Below, piece by piece: positions 1-6,961 of a stretch of DNA of 64,000 bases. The notes beneath the pieces are model-generated. The model had not been told where the DNA came from, searched no databases, and worked only from the letters and a program-made list of their open reading frames with translations. The stretch's first letter is position 1; each line of letters opens with the position of its first letter. Source of the DNA: Pseudoxanthomonas sp. GTDB lineage: Bacteria > Pseudomonadota > Gammaproteobacteria > Xanthomonadales > Xanthomonadaceae. The DNA lies in contig NZ_CP114978.1 of the NCBI RefSeq assembly GCF_027498035.1, positions 1,860,001 to 1,924,000 of the forward strand, written 5' to 3'. Position numbers and translations under genes: made by a program.

Positions 1-619
1 CGGCAGGTACGGGGCCAGGCGAAGCAGGATCCAGCAGCCGCAACGGGTCCAGTTCGCCAGCTCCAAGCAGGTCATCGAAATCCAGCGAAGCGGCAGGCTG
101 CACCGATCCAATGCCACCCTGCACCGGCACCAGCCCGAACACGTCGTCCAGCCCAGGATCTGCCAGCCCAAGCGGTGGCGGCACGGGCGGCGAAGCCACC
201 TGCGGGGGAGTAGCCGCCGGCGGTGCGGCAAACAACGTGGCATCGGGTCCGTACGACGCTTCGGCAGGAAAACTTGCGGCCGCCGCAGCCGGCGGCGCAG
301 CGGCCTGCAACGCCACGCCAATCTCCATGTTGTCCAGGCGCAGGCGATCCCCGTCGCCCAGGGCAGCGGGTTCACTCCGCGCCAATGGCACCCCGTTGAG
401 CAGCAGGCCGTTGGTGCTGGCGTCCTCGATGAAATACATGCCGTTGAGGAATCGCACTTGTGCATGGGTGCGCGACACCCCGGGACCGGTGAGGATCCAC
501 GCGCTCTGCTCAGACCGGCCAATGCTCCCCCCGCGCCCGTCAAACTCCACACGCGTCCGGTGGATGCCGGGCACCGCGCCACTCAACAGCGAAAGAACCA
601 GCTTCGGGTGCGTGGCCAT
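1..619 (-). CDS. tagH: T6SS FHA-domain protein (TagH/Fha-like), 3' end cut by window
   Basis: Reading the minus strand from an ATG at 619 gives an open frame to the window edge. The first ~100 residues form a forkhead-associated domain: an Ile-Gly-Arg-Ser element near residue 33, a VSRTHAQV element, then DASTNGLLLNG. These are the phosphothreonine-binding signatures of FHA domains. The rest, as far as visible, is rich in Ala and Pro, like the linker of T6SS FHA proteins. An AGGAG ribosome site precedes the ATG. In other T6SS clusters this protein senses Thr phosphorylation and promotes assembly of the apparatus. It is the last visible gene of the minus-strand T6SS series. The C-terminal part is outside the window, so full length cannot be judged. 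Confidence 0.85.
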   Translation of the reverse strand, partial: MATHPKLVLSLLSGAVPGIHRTRVEFDGRGGSIGRSEQSAWILTGPGVSRTHAQVRFLNGMYFIEDASTNGLLLNGVPLARSEPAALGDGDRLRLDNMEIGVALQAAAPPAAAAASFPAEASYGPDATLFAAPPAATPPQVASPPVPPPLGLADPGLDDVFGLVPVQGGIGSVQPAASLDFDDLLGAGELDPLRLLDPASPGPVPA

Positions 620-663
620 GATGATCTCCTGCAGGGAACTGCGGTACGTGGAAGGAATTTGGC

Positions 664-1218
664 TCAGGCGCCATGGCTACCGACGAGCAACTCCAGCGCA
701 TGCGCGGCAAATCCCCGCCGGCGCGCATCGAAGCGCTGCGGATCGACCGCCGCGAGCAGATTGACTGCCGCGACCGCCGCACGCGCGGTCAGGTCTGGGC
801 CTGGCGTGGCCGGCACAGCCTGGTCTGCCGGCGCCAGGCTTCCGCCCGACCATCCCACCGCCGCGGCCAGCCAGGCCCCGGGCGAGGCGTAACCGCCTGC
901 GCTCGCGAATGCGTAGGCGGCACGTCGATTGGACTCACTCGGATCGCGCAACCATCTTTCCGCCAACGCGGCGCCGGCCTTGTCCTCGGGCGGCAATGGC
1001 TGCTCGCGCGCGCACTGGCACAGCCAGGCCACCGCGTAGCGGCGCGGCAACAGACGCGCCAGCAACTTGAGTGCATCCTGGGTCAGGCCACCGGCGAGCA
1101 GCGCACGCACGGCGGCCTGCGGTGCCATGCCGGGATGAAGCAGCGCGCATCCTTCGGTACTGACTTCCATCTCACGGCACGCGGAGCTGATGGGATCTTC
1201 GGCCATGGCGGCATTCAT
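664..1218 (-). CDS. T6SS-associated protein resembling DUF6931
   Basis: A 184-residue soluble, Ala/Leu-rich, probably all-helical protein without signal peptide. A run around residues 60-75 (RYAVAWLCQCAR) and its position between VgrG and the FHA gene fit the T6SS-associated DUF6931 family, which has no assigned function. Its start codon overlaps the vgrG stop (ATGA), so the two are translationally coupled. Such small proteins in this slot are usually suspected of acting as loading factors for VgrG-linked effectors, but nothing in the sequence proves that. The family assignment comes from memory of the domain's look and context and is moderate. Confidence 0.65.
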   Translation of the reverse strand: MNAAMAEDPISSACREMEVSTEGCALLHPGMAPQAAVRALLAGGLTQDALKLLARLLPRRYAVAWLCQCAREQPLPPEDKAGAALAERWLRDPSESNRRAAYAFASAGGYASPGAWLAAAVGWSGGSLAPADQAVPATPGPDLTARAAVAAVNLLAAVDPQRFDARRRGFAAHALELLVGSHGA

Positions 1219-3245
1219 CCGATCGTGATCAACGCAGCCGAGATCTGCGTAATGGCATCGCCCTTGACCGTGGTTACGGGCGACTTGAGCGTGCTGGTGG
1301 CTCCACCTTCCAGACTGAGCAGCGCGTCCGAATGCACCTTCAGGCTGGCGCCTGCGCCCACGTCCATGGTTGCCCCGGCCTGGATGTTCACCTGTACGCC
1401 GCCTTCGGCCTTGATGGCCTGGTCACCGTTGATGGTGATGTTGATGCCCTTGATCTGGATTTCGCCGGAGCTCTTCATCACGATGCTCGACGCGCCGGTG
1501 ACCAGCTCGATCTCGCTGCCGGCATCCAGCTTGAATTTCTGCCCGACCGTGGTGGTCGCGTTGTTAGTGACATCCAGGGTGTCGTCGTGCTTGATGGTGG
1601 TCTTACGGTCGTTGTCCACCGTCTCGGTGCGGTCATGCTTGACCGTCAAGGTCTGGTCGTTATTGACCGTGGTGGCCTGGTCGTGGTCGATCTGCATGAC
1701 GTGGTCGTTCTCGACCTCCTCGTGCATGTCCTTCTGGGCATGGACGAACAGATCCTCTTCGCCCCGCTTGTCTTCGAAGCGGATCTCGTTGAAGTCGTCC
1801 CCCGTCCCCTTTAGGCTGCGGCTTCGGATGCCACTCTGCGTGCGGTTGTCCGGCAGCGTATAGGGCAACGGGTTGTCGCCGTTGTAGACACTGCCGATGA
1901 CCAGCGGCCGGTCTGGATCCCCATCCAGAAAGCTGACCACCACTTCCTGCCCCACGCGCGGGATGCTCTGCACGCCCCACCCCTTCCCGGCCCATGACGA
2001 GGCCACCCGCACCGGACAGGAGCGGTCGTCCTGCTCCGTGGTACTGCCATGAATCCAGTGGAACGCCACCTGGATGCGTCCCTGGCTGTCGACCTCGATG
2101 TCCTCGTCGCTCTTGCCCACCACTTTCGCGGTCTGCAGGCCGGCGATCAGCGGACGGGGCGTCCGGGCCGGGCTGCGATAACTCAGATTTCCATCCAGCG
2201 CAGTGAAATCACAGCGGACCGGCGGGCCGTCGTCTGCACTGCCCCCGGATGCACGCCCGGTCTGCTTCAACGCGATGCGCGTCGAGGTGATCAGGTACTC
2301 GCCATTGCGATCGCCCTGCATGAAGCCCTTCAGCCGGAACAACGCGCCCGTGGCGAGCTGCAAGCTGTTTGCCTGACCTTGCTGGCGCGCGTTGATGGCG
2401 TGACGCGCTTCCGCAACCACCTGGGCATAGCGACTCCCCTCGGAAACGCTCTGATGCCCCCCCGGCCAACTGAAGGACTCCAGCTCGCCGGCCTCATGGC
2501 GAAGCTGGGTCGCACCATCAGCCATCAGATCCAGGCGAGGTTTCTGCGGGTCGTAATCGGTGGACCTGTGCAGCCGGGAATGGACGCGTCGCGCATGCCC
2601 GAAGCTGGTCACCACGCCAGCACCGCCACCTCGAAGATGGCTCTCCGGCTGATAGGACTGCTCATAGGGCTCGGTGCGCTTGTGCGCGCCCAGGCCATCG
2701 GCCAGCACCATCACGTGGCGTCCATCGTGATGGACGAAGTAATAGTAAATGCCCTCCTGCTCCATCAGTCGGCTGACGAAGAAGAAATCATCTTCGTTGT
2801 ACTGCACGCAGTACTCACGCTTTGGGTACGTGCCCGAGAGATGCTTTTCGATATCGGTGTAACCCACTTCGGCCAGCACGCCGGACACGATCTCCGGCAC
2901 GCTCCTGCCGCTGAAGATGCGACAGTTGACACGATGGGTGCTCAACCAGGGCCGCGGCACCAGCGTGACCTGGTAGGCCACATGGCGCGACTGATCCACG
3001 CCACCATCGCCATCCTGGGAAATTTCCGCCACGATGCCGTTGAACCAACGCACCACCCGCCCATCATCCGCGCAGCCCACGGTCATGGAAGAACCCAGCA
3101 GGGATTCCAGGTCGACATCGAAGTCGTCATGCAGGCAGGTCAACCGCAACTCGAACAGCCGCCCCAGCTCCTCGCTTGCTTCCAGCGAGGAGAAGCTCAG
3201 GCCATCACCCAGATTGCTCTTGAGATTGAATGCGTAGTTGGCCAT
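1215..3245 (-). CDS. vgrG: VgrG / TssI tail-spike protein
   Basis: A 676-residue VgrG, the gp27-gp5-like trimeric spike at the tip of the T6SS tube. The N-terminal half carries the phage GPD / gp27-like fold (FNLKSNLGDGLSFSSLEASE at the start, then the RVNCRIFSGRS and EREGIYYYF-like segments). An OB-fold gp5 segment follows around residues 390-480. The C-terminal ~170 residues are a repetitive beta-helix rich in Thr, Val, Asp and Gly, ending without an extra toxin domain. I chose the ATG at 3245 because the conserved N-terminus begins there; the longer frame adds unrelated residues. It is followed by the DUF6931-like gene with a 4-bp overlap and preceded by a PAAR gene, so this is a VgrG-PAAR-effector unit. 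Confidence 0.93.
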   Translation of the reverse strand: MANYAFNLKSNLGDGLSFSSLEASEELGRLFELRLTCLHDDFDVDLESLLGSSMTVGCADDGRVVRWFNGIVAEISQDGDGGVDQSRHVAYQVTLVPRPWLSTHRVNCRIFSGRSVPEIVSGVLAEVGYTDIEKHLSGTYPKREYCVQYNEDDFFFVSRLMEQEGIYYYFVHHDGRHVMVLADGLGAHKRTEPYEQSYQPESHLRGGGAGVVTSFGHARRVHSRLHRSTDYDPQKPRLDLMADGATQLRHEAGELESFSWPGGHQSVSEGSRYAQVVAEARHAINARQQGQANSLQLATGALFRLKGFMQGDRNGEYLITSTRIALKQTGRASGGSADDGPPVRCDFTALDGNLSYRSPARTPRPLIAGLQTAKVVGKSDEDIEVDSQGRIQVAFHWIHGSTTEQDDRSCPVRVASSWAGKGWGVQSIPRVGQEVVVSFLDGDPDRPLVIGSVYNGDNPLPYTLPDNRTQSGIRSRSLKGTGDDFNEIRFEDKRGEEDLFVHAQKDMHEEVENDHVMQIDHDQATTVNNDQTLTVKHDRTETVDNDRKTTIKHDDTLDVTNNATTTVGQKFKLDAGSEIELVTGASSIVMKSSGEIQIKGINITINGDQAIKAEGGVQVNIQAGATMDVGAGASLKVHSDALLSLEGGATSTLKSPVTTVKGDAITQISAALITIG

Positions 3246-3563
3246 CTGATCCGCGTTGCTGAAAGCCGGTGCTCCGTGGGGCCAGGCCCCGGAGGGCATG
3301 GACGCGTGGCAGTGCGACGCCCTCCCCTGGCAGGGCCGCATGGAACGCTCGGATCCTGACACCTGCATGCGGGCAGCAAGCGTCATTCCGTCTCATCCGT
3401 CCCGCCTTGGCATGCAGATGATCGTGCTGCAATCCGATGCTGCGGCGCGACGAACGACGAGGCGGCGACTCCCGGATATCGAGCAGTTCGGTGGCTCACG
3501 CACGCCAAGCTTCAGGGGCCCGCCGGCAAATGCACTGCGCTTCCAACACCGGTCCGGGAACGT
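3246..3563. other. 318-bp gap between vgrG and the PAAR gene
   Basis: I see no convincing gene here. The short frames on both strands have no domain and no good ribosome site. The region is GC-rich and may hold the vgrG leader or promoter, but no clear -35/-10 pair stands out. Confidence 0.4.
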
Positions 3564-3851
3564 TCAACCAATCAGCACGGTGAAGCAGCCCAGCACGATC
3601 ACGCCACCATGGGCGGTGCTGTCGCCAAGGCGCGCTGCGGGAAGTCCTTTGATGAAAACCTTGGTCGAGCCGGCCACGATGCTGTCCGGAGGCCCCACGC
3701 AGGTACAAAGGTCGGTGGCCCGCGCAGCAGGGAGCCCACCGATCAGGACGGTGGGCGCCCCCGGTGCGACGATAGGACCACCCACGTGCGGAACCACGCC
3801 AGTCACCATCGGACAGGCATGCATGTCAGTGAGTCGTGCAGCCGGCTGCAT
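3564..3851 (-). CDS. PAAR-domain spike tip protein
   Basis: A 95-residue protein with two copies of the Pro-Ala-Ala-Arg motif: QPAARLTDMHACPM at the N-terminus and LPAARATDLCTC / LPAARLGDSTAHGG further on. The His and Cys residues that follow are the positions that bind zinc at the cone tip. PAAR proteins sharpen the VgrG trimer and can carry effectors. There is no fused toxin domain. The ATG at 3851 starts directly on the conserved PAAR motif; an upstream GTG at 3860 is possible. It belongs to the same minus-strand series as vgrG and the effector-like genes before it. Confidence 0.9.
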   Translation of the reverse strand: MQPAARLTDMHACPMVTGVVPHVGGPIVAPGAPTVLIGGLPAARATDLCTCVGPPDSIVAGSTKVFIKGLPAARLGDSTAHGGVIVLGCFTVLIG

Positions 3852-4102
3852 CACGCGCACTCATGGGAAGGCGACACGATCCTGGAGACCTTCGACCTCG
3901 ATCACCCGGCAAGACATCTCAATCCATCGTCACTTCGCGCGCGGCATCGCATCCTGGCCGGCCAGTCATTCGAATCCCCCAATACAACGACAGCCCTGGC
4001 CGGGCATACAACGGACCGCCTGCATCGGATCCCGTAGCCGAAGCACAGCGCCTTATACCGGCATGGTGAAAGCGAGCCTTCCCCACCACTACCCTTTGAT
4101 TC

Positions 4103-4702
4103 CTAGCTAAATTCGACGCTATCCACCGTCGCGGATGTGGCATTCATCGCCATCGTGCTGACGATGGCTTTCCAGCCCGTCGGACTGCGTACGATCACGC
4201 CATTTCCCGAGACGTCCCCGGCTGAATAGTCGGGCCCGAGGCTGGCGACAACCTTGCCAGCGTAGTCGATGTCTTTACCTTTCTCCGTCGGCTCGTGATA
4301 GGCGCGAAGAATTCCTCAGTCGCGCGTGATCACGAAGCGGCAGCCGGTGAATGGTGCGGTGAAAATATAGTCGGCGGTGCAGCTTGATAGATCGATACTT
4401 CCAAAAGTGGAAGGACCGGAAGAAGCGGTCTGCCCGTTCCAGTGCAGGAAATGCCCGACGATCGGGCTGCCACGGCGCCACGTCTTCGCATAAGTCCCCT
4501 CATTACCGAGGATCGTCAGTTCGACAAAGCGCCCCTTTGGCACCAGGTCGAATTCCATCTTCCCGTGTCCTTGAATGCCATTGAACGCACCGACCTTGGA
4601 ATTCCTGATCATCGAAGAGCACAAGATTCCCGAGTTCTCCAGGAACAGCTCAGGATTGGCTTTGAACTTTGCATTATTTCCGTTCACAGAAAGATCACCC
4701 AA
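4103..4702 (-). pseudogene. Effector-like gene interrupted by an in-frame TGA
   Basis: The frame that starts near 4702 (TTG or a nearby codon; start uncertain) stops at a TGA at 4316-4318. The same frame then continues for 70 sense codons with good coding character to a TAG at 4103-4105. The stop falls inside the most motif-like segment: a Gly-Cys before it and Tyr-His-Glu-Pro after it, with exactly 15 residues from Cys to His. That spacing equals the catalytic Cys/His pair of CNF1-type Rho-deamidating toxins. The truncated product would lack the His. No signal peptide is present. The neighbour at 4953-5633 has the same Cys/His spacing. Toxin family membership is inferred from spacing and context only; I do not recognise the family by name. 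Confidence 0.55.
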
Positions 4703-4952
4703 AAAACAGATTCGATTGATGCAGCTCGGACTCAGATCGCTGTCAGTTCAGTGACGGCAGCAATGGCCTGAGATCAAGCCCCCTTCTATCTACCCGGGGA
4801 GCAATCCGAATAAATCGCGATATTTATTATTTTCAACGGCGACCAGGTTGCTAACTAAAAATTTAACGAACTCCCCGCTACTGACAACGCCTAACCCCCC
4901 GAGACATTGAAAGTGCACTCTGACCCTCTGTTTCTGCGGGCAGGCACGGCCA

Positions 4953-5633
4953 TCAATCCGCGAACACCCCGATGTGCACGGGCGGTCCATTGGAGACGTG
5001 CCTGTAGCTCGGCGAGCCGACCATTTCCCCGCCGGAAATGGCCCGCGTGACGACCACAGCCGTCTGGTAGATGTTCCAGAGGTCACCCTTCTTCACGCAG
5101 ATGATGGTGTGCTCGAAATTCGTCCCAATAACACCGTCAATGGTGTCCATCGCGCTCGGCAGGTCGCTGAACTTGCCTGCAGCCTTGGCCCCCGGCCCTT
5201 CGTACGTGTCCGCTTCGATGCGGCACTTGGCGTGGCGGTCACCCGTCATGCTGTTGCCATCGGCGTCGTGGAAGAACCTGTTGACGCGCCCCTTCGCCTG
5301 CACTTCGAGCGCGCAGCCGTTCATGGGAAAGGTCACCACCAGGGTACCGTCGGGCGCTCCCCTCGGCACGTCGCAGTAACGTGCCGCCCCGTGGCCGTAG
5401 GGAATGAAGAAGTCCATGCCGCCACCGCGGGCGACCTCGATCCGGTAGGCGCCATCTTCCATTTCGCAATTCAGTCGACAGGAGCCCCCGACAGCCTCCT
5501 GCAGCGAGCCGTCGGCCGCGCGGCAAATGAAGGCCCTAGATGCGCATACGTTCTTCGGCATCGTCCGCAGCAGTTTCAACACGGACGACCCCGAATCGGT
5601 GCCGGCCACCCTGATCTTGTTGAAAAGTCCCAT
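4953..5633 (-). CDS. T6SS-linked protein with CNF-like Cys/His spacing, unknown family
   Basis: A 226-residue protein starting at the ATG at 5633, which has a GGGG ribosome site; the longer frame to 5684 adds non-conserved residues. Cys107 (in FPMNGCALE) and His122 (in FFHDADGN) are 15 residues apart, the spacing of the catalytic pair in CNF-type deamidases. Two other genes in this block show nearly the same pattern. There are no membrane segments and no secretion signal, as expected for T6SS cargo. It lies between the PAAR and clpV genes, where effectors and immunity proteins are usual. It could instead be a structural relative or an immunity protein. The 250 bp between it and the next gene downstream are AT-rich with no supported gene. 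Confidence 0.55.
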   Translation of the reverse strand: MGLFNKIRVAGTDSGSSVLKLLRTMPKNVCASRAFICRAADGSLQEAVGGSCRLNCEMEDGAYRIEVARGGGMDFFIPYGHGAARYCDVPRGAPDGTLVVTFPMNGCALEVQAKGRVNRFFHDADGNSMTGDRHAKCRIEADTYEGPGAKAAGKFSDLPSAMDTIDGVIGTNFEHTIICVKKGDLWNIYQTAVVVTRAISGGEMVGSPSYRHVSNGPPVHIGVFAD

Positions 5634-5732
5634 CACTACCCCGCCTGTTGCCGAAACCGGCTCATGTCCGCATGCCGCAGCCACCGGCCCTGCATCGCCA
5701 TCGATCGGGGAAACCCCCGGCTGGCCATGTCC

Positions 5733-6333
5733 TCATCGCTTCTTCTCGATCAATGCATCCAGCACGTAGTTCATGGCGACACCATCCTTGTCACGCTCCC
5801 TGCCGACCGTGACGAACAGCCCGCGTTCGCCCCCTGGTCTTCAGCGGGGTAACCTCACTGTCGACCCTCCATGCCAACTGGCACCCTCCCTGATGCCCTG
5901 TGGAATACACCTCCAGCCAGATCGGAACACCAGCGGCACTGCCCGTGGACAATCGCGCCGCGCGGATATCCAAAACGTGCACGAGCCCGTCGTAATCGAT
6001 TTGGCGGGCGCGATGGCGCCATACCGAGTCGCTGCCGCGCACTGTCTTGAGAAGGCGCGCGGCGTCCACCTTGTCGTACGCCAATGTAGACCGAAGAGAT
6101 CACCTTTCCGCCCAGCAATCCCTTGAGCCTGCCCAGCGTACTTCCGTCGCCCGACTTGCTGCCAGTGAAGTGGCCGCCGAAAAGCGTCCCGTCCGAGGCT
6201 CGACAGACCACCGCCTGACAGGAATTCAGGCCGGGGAAACCCAGCACCGCCGAGTCCATGCCTGTCTGTTCTTCCGCCAGATAGACCGCCACTTTCGCCC
6301 CCCGCCCGACCAGAGGATGCCGGGCATTGTCAT
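5733..6333 (-). pseudogene. Effector-like gene with two or three frameshifts
   Basis: Coding character moves between frames along one gene. A start at 6333 (or 6327) reads MPGILWSGG, then a G-run near 6298-6303 breaks the frame. The next frame reads AVYLAEEQTGMDSA and an LNSCQAVV ... FGGHFTG segment. Near 6085 the frame changes again to AYDKVDAARLLKTVRG. Near 5835, in a run of G, it changes to GLFVTVGRERDKDG and ends KKR with a TGA at 5733-5735. Joined, it is about 200 residues. The Cys to His distance is 16, close to the neighbours' 15 and similar to the CheD/CNF deamidase layout. Several indels in homopolymers may be real decay or assembly errors. Confidence 0.5.
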
Positions 6334-6448
6334 GTCGTCGCGTGCCTCGTGCTTCCCCCCCTTCCGTGGAGACGCTACAGCGTCGCTGGCACCCCTTGTC
6401 CGTACCCGTGCATCTTCTCTGCCCGGGCTGCCGCCGATCCGGCCTCCC

Positions 6449-6904
6449 CTACCAGGTGGGGGGCTCCGGAATGTCCTTGTCTCCGTGGCTGATCTGCCAA
6501 ATGGTCAGCGATAACTTGTGTGCCATCACACCCACCAGACACGATCCGTAATTGTTTCCCGACGCATTCCGACCCTGCATGAAATGCATCATCTCGACCC
6601 GGTGCAGGTCGTTGATTTCATCCAGATCGTTGGCCCGTTGCAGATTGGAGACCAGCCCATCGCGCGAATGAGCGTTGAGTGGAACCCTTCGCCTGTCGAG
6701 GCTGTAGTTGACACTCCTGGTCACCGACGCATATCCGAACTTGTCATTGATATCCCGAGCATGCCTGTCGAGATCCATCCTTTCCTTCGAATTGAAGCTG
6801 TAGTTCGGTGGCGGCTCGGGCTGACTGACCACGCCTTCGAGCAATCCGGACCAGGACCGCTTGAATCCTTCCCAATTGGACATTTCCTCGCTTGGAACTG
6901 ACAT
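6449..6904 (-). CDS. Hypothetical T6SS-cluster protein
   Basis: A 151-residue soluble protein. I chose the ATG at 6904 because of the AGAGG ribosome site just upstream. Composition is polar with many Asn, Asp and Arg; a segment near residue 125 reads NASGNNYGSCLVGVMAH, followed by a C-terminus ending PEPPTW. I recognise no family. It is the first gene after clpV in transcription order and the leader of the effector-like block, so effector, adaptor and immunity roles are all possible. Codon use is less GC-biased than in the core T6SS genes around it. Confidence 0.6.
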   Translation of the reverse strand: MSVPSEEMSNWEGFKRSWSGLLEGVVSQPEPPPNYSFNSKERMDLDRHARDINDKFGYASVTRSVNYSLDRRRVPLNAHSRDGLVSNLQRANDLDEINDLHRVEMMHFMQGRNASGNNYGSCLVGVMAHKLSLTIWQISHGDKDIPEPPTW

Positions 6905-6961
6905 CGGACTGCCTCTTTTTTTGTATTGAAGGGGAATCAGCTTCACTACCGCCTGTCGACT

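Noticed and set aside
2049..3359. 436-codon frame antisense to vgrG
   Set aside because: Antisense shadow without recognisable domain.
4316..4318. TGA as selenocysteine
   Set aside because: No hairpin of SECIS type follows it closely, and selenocysteine at this position has no precedent I know; a nonsense change is simpler.
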